Part shown: in pieces, positions 42,524-52,717 of the stretch
How the letters are laid out: each line of letters opens with the position of its first letter
Position numbering within the stretch: the stretch's first letter is position 1
From: Anaerolineae bacterium
Lineage (GTDB): Bacteria; Chloroflexota; Anaerolineae; Aggregatilineales; Phototrophicaceae
Length of the DNA stretch: 64,000 nt
Direction: 5' to 3'
Assembly (NCBI GenBank): GCA_022824365.1
Contig: JAJEAA010000011.1
Span: 36,375-100,374, forward strand
The notes under the pieces: model-generated
What the model was told of the DNA's origin: nothing
Database searches by the model: none
Seen by the model: only the letters and a program-made list of their open reading frames with translations
Made by a program: the position numbers and the translations under genes

Positions 42524-44805
42524 CCCCGAAGCCGGTGCAGCAAGCCGCTGTGGCGCTCGGCGACCTTGTTGTCTACAGCCTTCTGCAAGGCGTCGCGCGT
42601 CCCCACCAAAACCACTAATTTCTTCGCTCTCGTAATCGCAGTGTAGAGCAGGTTGCGCTGAAGCATCATGTAATGCTGCGAATGAATCGGCATCACTACG
42701 GCCGGAAATTCCGAACCTTGCGTTTTGTGAACAGTGATGCAATAGGCCAGCATCAGGTCGTCCAACTCGCTGAATTGGTACGTGACCAGGTCGGAGCCCG
42801 GCGGCAACTCAAGGAATCGTTCGAGGTCACTTTCGTCTGATAGGTCGGCCGGTTGTTCCAAAGGCCTGCCCTGATCGCCGTAGTCGAATTTGATCTTCAA
42901 CGACTTGTCGTCGGTATTGATGCTCTGAATAAAGCCAATATCGCCGTTATAGACGTCCTTGTCGTAGTTGTTGCGCGTTTGCATCACCTTGTCGCCGACG
43001 CGGAAGACATGGCGACCTGATTTTACCCATGCTGTAGAGACGCCATTGAGAGCCTGTTGCAAGCGGCTGTTCAGCTTGTTGACGCCGATCATGCCATCCT
43101 TCATCGGCGCAATCACCTGAATATCCTGCACAGGATCAAAGTCCCAGCGCGCGGGTATGCGCCGTTTGACGATATCGACCAGCATATCGGCGACCGCTTC
43201 CGGGTCGGCGATCTCAAAGAAGAAGAAGTCGCTGCTATTGTTGTCACTTATAGGGCGCTTGCCCTGGTTAATACGATGGGCGTTGCTGACGATGTGGCTG
43301 CTGTCGTCCTGGCGGAAGATCCGGTCGAGGCGCGTCACTGAGGCGATGCCGCTGTCGACGACATCGCGCAGGACATTGCCAGCGCCGACAGAAGGCAACT
43401 GGTCGACATCGCCGACGAGCAACAGATGTGTGGTCGGCTGGAGCGCCTTCAAAAGGTAGTTGAACAGGAGCAGATCAAGCATGGAGGCTTCGTCGATCAC
43501 GATTATATCAACTCGCAGGGTATTACCTTCGTGATGTTTAAAGCCACGACTATCGGGATCCCACCGCAGCAGACGATGAATGGTGGAGGCGATGTTTTCG
43601 GTGGCATCGGAAAGACGGCGGGCGGCCCGTCCAGTCGGTGCTGCCAGCTTAAAAACAAAATCACTCTCGCGCAATGCATTAATAATCATCTGCAACGTGG
43701 CAGTCTTTCCAGTGCCGGGTCCCCCGGTCAACACGCTTACTTTGCTCGTTAGCGCTGTACGCACCGCGCTCTCCTGCTGTGCCGAACTCGCCAGGTTACT
43801 GGATTGGCTCAGATCCGCCAGAAAGCGCGTCCAATCGGTATCGCGGTGGACGTGAATAAGACGGCTGGAACGGAGGGCGATAGCGCGTAGCTTTTCCGTC
43901 ACATCATTTTCCGCGTGCCAGAAACGCGGCAAGTAAATCGCGCGGGTTGGCTTACTACCTTTACCTCCATCCAGTTCCTCTTCTCCAAGCTTTTCATCGT
44001 CCAGCAAATCATTAAGCGCTTCTTCCAGCGCCCCCTCGTCCTCCAAACGCAGCAACTTGGCAGCTTGTGCCAGAACCCCCGGTCGTGGCGCAAAGGCATG
44101 CCCGTCGCGCACGAAGTCGTTCACTGCTTGCAGCAAGCCGGCTCGCAGGCGTCCGCGGTGTTCGTCCAGCGCGCCAAGTTTCCGGGCGATATCATCCGCT
44201 TTTTTAAAATTGATGAATTCATCCGTCGCCAGTTGGTAGGGGTCGGTTCTGATGTTTCGCCGCGTTTCGGTCCCGTATTTGCTGTAGATGCGCCGGGCGA
44301 GCCTAGTATTGAAGCCCAGCTTCTCTTGCAAATAGATCAGTGTATGGCGCTGGACATGATTGTCTTCCCAATCTCGCATTAAACGCCTGGCAAGTTCAGG
44401 CTTTAGCTCCCGGATTCTAAAGAGGCGTTCTGGCTCCTCATCCAAGATGTCGATGGTCGCTTCACCGAAATGATCCACAATGATTTTGGCAGTCTTGGGG
44501 CCGATGCTTTTTACTTCTGCGCTACTGAGATAACTGATGATTTCATTTTCGGTCTTGGGCAGACGCAGAATGGCCGCGCTCGCTTTGAATTGCCTACCAA
44601 AGCGTTGGTTGTTGTCCCACTCACCAGTGAATTGCGCAGACTCCCCTTCATTGAAACTAGGCATCGTCCCAACAACGGTGACAGTACCATCATGCCCCTG
44701 CGCCTGGGGATAGTCCTTTTCCGGCACGATTTTGATGACGCTCCAGCCAGTATCCTCGTTGTGATGGGGGATCCGATCAACTATACCCGAGATTTTTTCA
44801 GTCAT
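42520..44805 (-). CDS. recD2: RecD2-family SF1B DNA helicase, paralogue 1
   Basis: 761 residues from the ATG at 44805, chosen because it aligns with the start of the tandem paralogue (MTEK/MTEE); a GTG 9 nt upstream is possible. N-terminal OB-like part (VDRIPHHNEDTGWSVIKI), helix-hairpin-helix region (LSSAEVKSIGPKTAKIIVDHFG), then the helicase core. Walker A is LTGGPGTGKTATLQ near residue 365, motif II VIDEASMLDLLLFN, motif III LLLVGDVDQLPSVGAGNVLRD, and motifs V/VI AYCITVHKTQGSE and YTAITRAKK. RecD2 unwinds 5'-3' in DNA repair independently of RecBC. It is somewhat more AT-rich than its paralogue. Confidence 0.9.
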   Translation of the reverse strand: MTEKISGIVDRIPHHNEDTGWSVIKIVPEKDYPQAQGHDGTVTVVGTMPSFNEGESAQFTGEWDNNQRFGRQFKASAAILRLPKTENEIISYLSSAEVKSIGPKTAKIIVDHFGEATIDILDEEPERLFRIRELKPELARRLMRDWEDNHVQRHTLIYLQEKLGFNTRLARRIYSKYGTETRRNIRTDPYQLATDEFINFKKADDIARKLGALDEHRGRLRAGLLQAVNDFVRDGHAFAPRPGVLAQAAKLLRLEDEGALEEALNDLLDDEKLGEEELDGGKGSKPTRAIYLPRFWHAENDVTEKLRAIALRSSRLIHVHRDTDWTRFLADLSQSSNLASSAQQESAVRTALTSKVSVLTGGPGTGKTATLQMIINALRESDFVFKLAAPTGRAARRLSDATENIASTIHRLLRWDPDSRGFKHHEGNTLRVDIIVIDEASMLDLLLFNYLLKALQPTTHLLLVGDVDQLPSVGAGNVLRDVVDSGIASVTRLDRIFRQDDSSHIVSNAHRINQGKRPISDNNSSDFFFFEIADPEAVADMLVDIVKRRIPARWDFDPVQDIQVIAPMKDGMIGVNKLNSRLQQALNGVSTAWVKSGRHVFRVGDKVMQTRNNYDKDVYNGDIGFIQSINTDDKSLKIKFDYGDQGRPLEQPADLSDESDLERFLELPPGSDLVTYQFSELDDLMLAYCITVHKTQGSEFPAVVMPIHSQHYMMLQRNLLYTAITRAKKLVVLVGTRDALQKAVDNKVAERHSGLLHRLRG

Positions 44806-44886
44806 GTCCGGCACAAATATCTTGATTTGTTTCGTAAAAGTGTATAGTGAATTGCCAGTTTCTTCAATAATCGTGCCAAGCGCTCC

Positions 44887-47091
<2,205 letters not shown>

Positions 47092-47241
47092 GCCCCTATC
47101 CATCGTTTGTCTTATCTTACTATTGTAGAGACTATTAACCATAACGCTATGGCGGAAGAAGCGCGCTCGGCGTGTAGTTTATCCCAAGAAAGTATTAGGT
47201 TATAAAATTCCAATTATCAACCATATGTTCACCCATTTTCA

Positions 47242-47259
47242 GAACATTTGTGCTATATT
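47242..47259 (+). promoter_or_regulatory. SOS-box-like motif overlapping -10, upstream of capsid module
   Basis: GAACATTTGTGC (47242-47253) lies directly before TATATT (47254-47259). It is one base away from the symmetric GAACATTTGTTC of Gram-positive-type LexA boxes. Nearly the same arrangement occurs at 61236-61253. No good -35 is visible here. LexA control is inference. Confidence 0.35.
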
Positions 47260-47505
47260 GTAGTTGAGATGGTCTGAGGGGGCGCCCCCGCGGACGCTTA
47301 ACAAGGCGCGGCATCTGCGATAGCGGTTTCACTTTCGGGTGGTGGCAACCGCCGGCGTCGCGCTGCATGGCTGCCCGCCCCTGCACCACCCGATAGCCGC
47401 GTGTGGACGGACTGAGGCAGCGCGTCACGAGCCCGTGTCTTGAACGCGGGCGCCTAGGGAATAGGGAGCCATGGCGCGTATTGAATGCGCGCAGCAGGAG
47501 GAAAG
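47260..47505 (+). ncRNA. Strongly structured leader upstream of capsid gene
   Basis: No credible protein is encoded in these ~245 bases. Hairpins seen: GGGGGCGCCCCC palindrome (47279-47290), a perfect 9-bp stem CGGGTGGTG (47336-47344) with CACCACCCG (47384-47392), and GCGG (47323-47326) with CCGC (47397-47400) extending it. The interval between the stem arms is itself GC-rich (GCCGGCGTCGCGCTGC). It ends at AGGAGG of the capsid gene. It could be a regulatory leader or a stable RNA; no known class is recognised. Confidence 0.35.
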
Positions 47506-49281
47506 ATGAAAGACATGACAGTAAAGACGATTGACGCGCCCGCGGGCCGCATCGGTGGTTATCTCATCACCTGGGGCGAGCCTCGTCAGCGGGATTTGCA
47601 AGGAGAGTATTTCACGCCGCAGACCGATGTCGGTTTGGATTGGTACGAGCAGCGTCCGGTGCTCTACCATCACGGATTGGACGGCGCGTTAAAGGCGGCC
47701 GTGATCGGCGTCATCGACACGCTGCGACCGGACGAGACAGGACTCTGGGCTGAGGCGCAACTGGACCTGCGCAAACGCTATGTGAGAGCGGTGCGGCGGC
47801 TGGTGGATCAAGGCGTCTTGAGTTGGTCCTCGGGCAGTTTGCCGCATCTGGTCGAGGTCAGAGCCGATGGTCAGATTAAGCGCTGGCCCATTGTCGAAGG
47901 CAGCCTGACGCCAAGCCCGGCGGAGCCGCGACTGACGGATGCGCGAACCCTCAAGAGCGCTTATAAGTCGCTGGGTTTGGACATATCGCGGCTGGGCTTG
48001 AGCGGTCGGGACGCCACAAGGGAAGAACCAAACGAGGAGAAAGAAGAAACCATGACTGAAAACACAGGACGGGCATTGAAGCGGCTGCCAATAGCGGACG
48101 AACGCGATGCCCTGAAGATGAGCAAGATTGCCGTCGGCAGCGAGTACGATTCGCTGGACGCGATGGATATGCTGCACGGCTACATGCTGCTGCGCTCGGC
48201 CAAGAGCTTCCACGGCGTCAGCGAGCGTTTTTCCAACGCGCTGGCGGACAAGGTCAATCGGGCCGGGCTCAAAGCGACCAAAGCGGATGAACTGGCTTAT
48301 TCCACGCAAACCGGCTTCGGCGATGAATGGGCGCCGGATCTGTGGAGCCAGCAGATCTGGCATAAGGCGCGCCAGGACAATACGATCCTGCCGCTTTTCC
48401 AGAGCATCGAAATGCCGAGCAATCCCTTCGAGCTGCCGATTGAAGGGGCCGATCCGACAGTCTACTTCGTGCCGGAAACCCAGGATGAGGCGCATCTGAC
48501 GCTGGGCGCCGGCAATCCGATTCCGGATAGCAAGATTGGCTCGGGCAAGGTGACGCTGAACGCCAAGAAGCTGGCGCTGCGGGTCGGTTTCAGCAGCGAA
48601 CTGGTGGAAGACGCGGTCATCCCGGTGCTGAATGTCTATCGGGAACAGGCGGTGCGCGCCATCGCTGACGCCATCGACAACGTGCTGCTCAATGGCGACA
48701 GGACCGCCGCCGGAACCGGCAATATCAATAGCGACCACGCCGCGCCAGCGGGCACGGCCAAATATCTGGCGCTGGACGGCTTGCGGCATCTGCCCCTGGT
48801 GGATAGGACCGCTAACGCCCTGAACCTCAACGGAGCGCCGACGTTGGCGAAACTGCGCGAGGCGCGCTTCAAGATGCCGGGCAAGTATGCCGCCCGCCCT
48901 TCCGACCTGGCTTGGCTGGTCGATAGCGGCACCTACTCGGCGCTGCTCGGCTTGAGCGAGTTTCTGACGGTGGACAAAGCCGGTCCGCTGGCGACGGCGC
49001 AAACCGGTCAGATCGGCTTTGTGGACGGGATACCGGTCTTCGTCTCCGCCGAGATGCCGCTCACCGAAGCCGATGGCAAGGTCGGGCGGAGCGGGAACGA
49101 GAAAGGTCAAGCGGTCTGTGTCTATCGTCCGGGCTGGTACGTCAGCTACCGGCGCAAGATCGCGGTCAGCGTGGATTACCTGTCGTATTACGACAGCTAC
49201 CAATTGACGGCGACAGTGCGGCTGGCTTTCGTCCGCTTCGATGACGATGTGGCGAGCTGCTTGTACAACATCGCCTTTTAG
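47506..49281 (+). CDS. Prohead protease / HK97-type major capsid protein fusion
   Basis: 591 residues from the ATG at 47506, with AGGAGG 5 nt upstream. Residues 1-150 form an HK97-type prohead protease: His in VLYHHG (55/56), Ser in LSWSSGS (108/109) and Glu in PIVEGS (131) make the expected catalytic triad. A charged linker (about 165-185, EEPNEEKEETM) follows. From about 215 an HK97-fold capsid protein begins: STQTGFGDEWAPDLWSQQIW, VTLNAKKLALRVGFSSELVED, AIADAIDNVLLNGD, ... YRPGWYVSYRRKIAVSVDYL. The protease would mature the shell during head assembly. Fusions of this kind occur in some phages. Terminase and portal genes do not precede it. Confidence 0.88.
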   Translation: MKDMTVKTIDAPAGRIGGYLITWGEPRQRDLQGEYFTPQTDVGLDWYEQRPVLYHHGLDGALKAAVIGVIDTLRPDETGLWAEAQLDLRKRYVRAVRRLVDQGVLSWSSGSLPHLVEVRADGQIKRWPIVEGSLTPSPAEPRLTDARTLKSAYKSLGLDISRLGLSGRDATREEPNEEKEETMTENTGRALKRLPIADERDALKMSKIAVGSEYDSLDAMDMLHGYMLLRSAKSFHGVSERFSNALADKVNRAGLKATKADELAYSTQTGFGDEWAPDLWSQQIWHKARQDNTILPLFQSIEMPSNPFELPIEGADPTVYFVPETQDEAHLTLGAGNPIPDSKIGSGKVTLNAKKLALRVGFSSELVEDAVIPVLNVYREQAVRAIADAIDNVLLNGDRTAAGTGNINSDHAAPAGTAKYLALDGLRHLPLVDRTANALNLNGAPTLAKLREARFKMPGKYAARPSDLAWLVDSGTYSALLGLSEFLTVDKAGPLATAQTGQIGFVDGIPVFVSAEMPLTEADGKVGRSGNEKGQAVCVYRPGWYVSYRRKIAVSVDYLSYYDSYQLTATVRLAFVRFDDDVASCLYNIAF

Positions 49282-49291
49282 GTGTGTATAA

Positions 49292-49324
49292 GGGTGGGGG
49301 CTGTGGAGCCTCCGCCCGTTTTCC
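49292..49324 (+). terminator. Rho-independent terminator after capsid gene
   Basis: GGGTGGGGGCT (49292-49302) pairs over 11 positions, two of them G-T, with AGCCTCCGCCC (49307-49317) around a GTGG loop, followed by GTTTTCC. It separates the capsid gene from the AT-rich unit downstream. Confidence 0.75.
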
Positions 49325-49343
49325 AGGTTTTACATGATATTTA

Positions 49344-49358
49344 CACTTGTATGGTATA
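49344..49358 (+). promoter_or_regulatory. Extended -10 promoter candidate for AT-rich three-gene unit
   Basis: In the AT-rich stretch after the terminator, TGGTATACT fits an extended -10 (TGnTATAnT). It is about 60 nt upstream of the first start codon. No clear -35 at standard spacing. Confidence 0.4.
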
Positions 49359-49416
49359 CTGCGCGGCACAGGATAGTTGTGTTCGCGCAATCGGTTGCGA
49401 AAGGGTCGGAACGGAT

Positions 49417-50157
49417 ATGGCTTCGGACTGGCAAGTTGAAACGTTACGAATAACCGTTTTCCCAAGCGATATTAATGCGGTTTCTATGTCCAAGTTATGG
49501 GATTCGGTAATTGGTCAAGATCCTGATGCGATTCATTTTCAAAAGGACGTAATTGACGCCCGTGAAGTCAGACTTGGAAACGGTCGAATGGTATTAGCGA
49601 AACAGACTGACAGAATTGACTGGCATTATCTTTCTATTCAAGACAATAAAGATAGTGTACAGCTCCCAATCATCGGAAAACTTGACGAGGAACTGAACAC
49701 ATTCACCGACGTGGCTAATGCGTGTCTAGATTCTTCATATTTGCTTTCGATGAACCGGATGGCGTTTGGAGCTGTACTGTTACATCCAGTAATCACAGTT
49801 GAGGATGGTAATTTATTTCTGGAAGGCAAACTTGCAAAAATGAATCTTGAAGGTGTGCGGGATTTCAACTATCAAGTCAATAGACGACGGAAGTCCCAAA
49901 TTGATCCCGAAATCGAGATCAATCGCCTAAGCAAGTGGAACGTTTACAGTGGGCAACTCGTGACAGTCACGATAGACCCCATAAGGGGACAGCAGGTTTC
50001 TACAACTACTGGTCTAAGTATTGCGAGCAAGCTTGAGCTTGATATAAATACATTTCCAGAGCGGACTGGACCGTTACCAACGCACGAGTTATCCGCGATA
50101 TTTGGCGAATTGATTGACTTAGGTTTGGAGATTAGCGAAAGGGGTGACATATCGTGA
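49417..50157 (+). CDS. Unknown protein A of AT-rich three-gene unit
   Basis: 246 residues from the ATG at 49417 (MASDWQVETLRITVF); the frame upstream to 49282 covers the terminator and promoter and is rejected. Predicted mixed alpha/beta, with no signal peptide or membrane helix. Notable segments: VFPSDINAVSMSKLWDSVIGQDPD, TFTDVANACLDSS, FGAVLLHPV, and a final acidic helix (AIFGELIDLGLEISERG). No enzyme motif or known domain is recognised. Codon use and base composition are far more AT-rich than the capsid and connector genes on both sides. Its stop overlaps the start of gene B. Confidence 0.65.
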   Translation: MASDWQVETLRITVFPSDINAVSMSKLWDSVIGQDPDAIHFQKDVIDAREVRLGNGRMVLAKQTDRIDWHYLSIQDNKDSVQLPIIGKLDEELNTFTDVANACLDSSYLLSMNRMAFGAVLLHPVITVEDGNLFLEGKLAKMNLEGVRDFNYQVNRRRKSQIDPEIEINRLSKWNVYSGQLVTVTIDPIRGQQVSTTTGLSIASKLELDINTFPERTGPLPTHELSAIFGELIDLGLEISERGDIS

Positions 50158-50945
50158 TGCAGGCCGTCCATTCAACAGATACAGCAGTTGACTCTGGCAG
50201 CGGTGGTCCGGCAGTACTCAAAAAAATGTGGGTTGTTCCGCCGGCGGAAACCACGTCAAACGAACTGGACGACGCAATTACACATCGAAGAAAATCTGAA
50301 GCATCAAATCTGGCAGGTTCGTCCACATCATTTCGGTTTCAGAAAAGCGATATTCTAGAGAGGTATTTCGAACGGTATATCGTACGCAATCAGGTAATCA
50401 CGAGTGAGATGCTGGAGGCAATCGAGGGCGGTGTAATAAGATTGTTAACTGGCCTCGCAGATACTTCCAGTTCGGTAATTGGTGATTTTTCAAAGCATCT
50501 TGACGCCAGTACAGCGAAGAACGAGGTAGACAGGTTGTTTTCTCTGGCAATGTACATTGACCTTGAGCCGGGGATGGAAAACGCCTTTTCGCGGGGTCTT
50601 GAGAAACTGATTGCACGACACGGTGATCCTGCGCTCTCCGAGATTCAGAGTATCATTTTGGAGGAGAGAACCAAATCTTCAATTGCGATGGAGGCGCTCC
50701 AATATATCGGGAGGATGGACTCAAACGGCTGGAAGACTGAGCGGAGGAAGCTATTGGAGCAATGCCTTTTGCATAGCCGCTCTGCTTGGGTACGAGACGG
50801 TGCCGGACTCGGTTTGGCATCGTTAGATGATCCCCGGTCAATCGGAGCCGTGAAAACGGCCATCGCAATGGAGTCCAGCAATACGCTCAAGAAAGATCTT
50901 GAGTCAGTGCTAGACCAACTGGAAAAAACACGTTCGGAATCGTAG
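50157..50945 (+). CDS. Unknown protein B with HEAT-like C-terminus
   Basis: 262 residues from the ATG at 50157, overlapping the stop of gene A (TGATG); a GTG one codon earlier is possible. The first ~50 residues look disordered (SGSGGPAVLKKMWVVPPAETTS). From about 70 it is helical (DILERYFERYIVRNQVITSEMLEAI). The C-terminal ~100 residues look like HEAT-type repeats: ALQYIGRMDSNGWKTERRKL, then SAWVRDGAGLGLASLDDPRSIGAV. These repeats usually mediate protein binding, so B may be a scaffold or sensor for A and C. AT-rich like its neighbours. Confidence 0.65.
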   Translation: MQAVHSTDTAVDSGSGGPAVLKKMWVVPPAETTSNELDDAITHRRKSEASNLAGSSTSFRFQKSDILERYFERYIVRNQVITSEMLEAIEGGVIRLLTGLADTSSSVIGDFSKHLDASTAKNEVDRLFSLAMYIDLEPGMENAFSRGLEKLIARHGDPALSEIQSIILEERTKSSIAMEALQYIGRMDSNGWKTERRKLLEQCLLHSRSAWVRDGAGLGLASLDDPRSIGAVKTAIAMESSNTLKKDLESVLDQLEKTRSES

Positions 50946-50950
50946 ACATC

Positions 50951-51454
50951 GTGGTCTATCTGTTTCACAGCATATCGCAGAAGGCGAAATGGGAAAGAGA
51001 CACGAAATACTATCCGTGGCTGAAAGAGGGTGAAGTCGCTGCGGACGTATTCAGCACCTTGCGTCCTTCGGATGGTACGTTGTCAACGTACATTATCGAT
51101 GAAGAAAAAACGCGCCTACTTCGAGTAGCCGCGGCTTTCGGCTGCACCCGTGATAGTTTTCAACACGTGGACTACGCGTTGATTCCCTATGCTACTTTGG
51201 CAGACGCATTTACATTGTGCACTACTCCAGGCAAAACAGCCGATGACAAAGTGAATGAGTGGCACGTTGATATTGTTCATCTCACTTCAGAAAAGCTCGC
51301 AAGATTTGTACAGCTAATCAGAGATGAAAGACATGAGATGGATCGAATATCAGAGAAAACTGTAAAGTCGATGATTTACTACGGAGTTGAAAATAAACAG
51401 ATAGACTGTGACAAGATAGAGAATCCCAAAATGAAAGCCAAAGTTTGCAACTAA
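50951..51454 (+). CDS. Unknown protein C of AT-rich three-gene unit
   Basis: 167 residues from a GTG at 50951, 5 nt after the stop of gene B. The sequence starts VYLFHSISQKAKWERDTKYYPWLKEG and contains IIDEEKTRLLRVAAAFGCTRDSFQHVDYALIP, then WHVDIVHLTSEKLARFVQLI. It is soluble and mixed alpha/beta, ending in a basic, Lys-rich tail. It has no recognised domain or catalytic signature. Tight spacing with A and B indicates one operon; it is the last gene, followed by a convergent small gene. Confidence 0.6.
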   Translation: MVYLFHSISQKAKWERDTKYYPWLKEGEVAADVFSTLRPSDGTLSTYIIDEEKTRLLRVAAAFGCTRDSFQHVDYALIPYATLADAFTLCTTPGKTADDKVNEWHVDIVHLTSEKLARFVQLIRDERHEMDRISEKTVKSMIYYGVENKQIDCDKIENPKMKAKVCN

Positions 51455-51470
51455 TTCTCAATATATATCG

Positions 51471-51740
51471 TCACCCCACCAGCACCCAGAGCGCCTCAAA
51501 GAAAAACCCGCCATCCTCCTGCTGCTCCGCCCTGATCGCCACCTCCACGCCCTCGCCCTGACGACATAACTCCACCACCGTCCCGCAGGCGGCATCCGGC
51601 AACAGCGCCTGCTTCAGTTCGAAGGCGACGCCATCCGCCCCGACATATACCTGCACACCGGGCAGCAGCAACTCGCCCGCCACCGGCAAGCGATGCAGCC
51701 CCGCGTCAAAGTCGACCGGCGCGATCGCGATAACTTCCAT
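51471..51740 (-). CDS. Small hypothetical protein inside phage module
   Basis: 89 residues from the ATG at 51740 (MEVIAIAPVDFDAG), with GAGGGGAAGG upstream. It looks like a small beta-rich protein (VAGELLLPGVQVYVGADGVAFEL, EVAIRAEQQEDGG). It is the only gene of the phage-like block on the minus strand, and GC-rich like the structural genes rather than like the AT-rich unit that ends 16 nt away. No family recognised. Confidence 0.5.
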   Translation of the reverse strand: MEVIAIAPVDFDAGLHRLPVAGELLLPGVQVYVGADGVAFELKQALLPDAACGTVVELCRQGEGVEVAIRAEQQEDGGFFFEALWVLVG

Positions 51741-51855
51741 TATCCGAGCCTTCCCCTCTATCAACCTAACTTAACACAGCCGGCGCGCTGATGACAGTTG
51801 TCAGCGTCATTCCGCGGGCTCACACAAAGTCAATTACACAAGAGAAAGGAAACTC

Positions 51856-52641
51856 ATGTATACGATAGCCACATGGGATGATCTGCGTCGGCGGCTCGGC
51901 TTGGCGGCGACGGACAGCGATTCCGATCAAGAACTGCTGCACAGCTTGCAGGAAGCCAGCCGCCTCATCGAGTCTCTGACGCAGCGCCGCTACTGTCCGC
52001 TGCTGCAAAGGCGCGTCATCCCGCTCAATCCGATTGCGCCGCGCTTGTTTATCCTGCCGGACGATCTGCTCGAACTGCGCGCGGTCAACGATGCCGGCGG
52101 CGAAATAGACCACGATCTGTTTCTGCGGCTGCCAGAGGACCCCGATACGCCGGCCAGCATCCTGCGCTTGGCCAGGGGCAGGACCATCCGCTATGACGCG
52201 AGCGGGACCAGAGCTGTCGCCATCGATGGCGTCTGGGGCTGGCATGACTGCTGGACGCGGGCCTGGACTGACAGCGGCGACGCGATAAGCGGCAACGCCT
52301 TAAGCGCTAAGGCCACAACCGTCAGCGTGAATGACGCGGCGGGCAGCGATACCGCCGGCTTCAGCCCCCGCTTCCAGGTCGGGCATCTTCTGCGCATTGA
52401 TGACGAATACCTGCGCGTCACCGCAATTGACCGGCAGAACCGCCAACTGACCGCGCAGCGCGGCGCGCAGGGCACAATCGCGGCCATGCACCTGCAAGGC
52501 GCGCTGATCGAGACCTATACCCCCGCCTTGCCAATCCGCGACCTGACCGTGCGCTATGCCGAGCTGATGCTGAAGTCGCACAGTTTGCTCGAAGATGAGC
52601 CATCGACGCTGCTGAGCCGCATGCGGCGCTTGACCGTTTGA
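51856..52641 (+). CDS. Phage head-tail connector-like protein
   Basis: 261 residues with AGAAAGGA upstream. The N-terminal ~60 residues (TWDDLRRRLGLAATDSDSDQELLHSLQEASRLIESLTQRRYCP) match the helical core of gp6-like head-tail connector/adaptor proteins. The middle and C-terminus are beta-rich (QVGHLLRIDDEYLRVTAID, LTAQRGAQGTIAAMH), probably an added domain of ligand- or structure-binding type. Together with the capsid gene this supports a siphophage-type head module. The AT-rich three-gene unit and one minus-strand gene separate it from the capsid gene. Confidence 0.7.
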   Translation: MYTIATWDDLRRRLGLAATDSDSDQELLHSLQEASRLIESLTQRRYCPLLQRRVIPLNPIAPRLFILPDDLLELRAVNDAGGEIDHDLFLRLPEDPDTPASILRLARGRTIRYDASGTRAVAIDGVWGWHDCWTRAWTDSGDAISGNALSAKATTVSVNDAAGSDTAGFSPRFQVGHLLRIDDEYLRVTAIDRQNRQLTAQRGAQGTIAAMHLQGALIETYTPALPIRDLTVRYAELMLKSHSLLEDEPSTLLSRMRRLTV

Positions 52642-52717
52642 GTCGATTGAATCTGGCGACATGCCTGCCTTTGCGTTAAGGTTGCCGCTTGACCTGTCCG
52701 CCTGCGCTGGGACCGCG

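Noticed and set aside
47195..47428. Minus-strand frame of 77 codons upstream of the capsid gene
   Set aside because: The translation is basic and proline-rich without family features, and the segment has strong RNA-like pairing instead.
49282..51470. Direct repeats flanking the AT-rich three-gene unit
   Set aside because: I compared the sequence after the capsid stop with that around 51455-51500 and found only GC-rich similarity of a few bases, nothing comparable with the 13-bp repeats of the STAND island.
51785..51810. Palindrome TGACAGTTGTCA in the gap before the connector gene
   Set aside because: A short inverted repeat without T-run or repeated partner; too little to call a terminator or operator.
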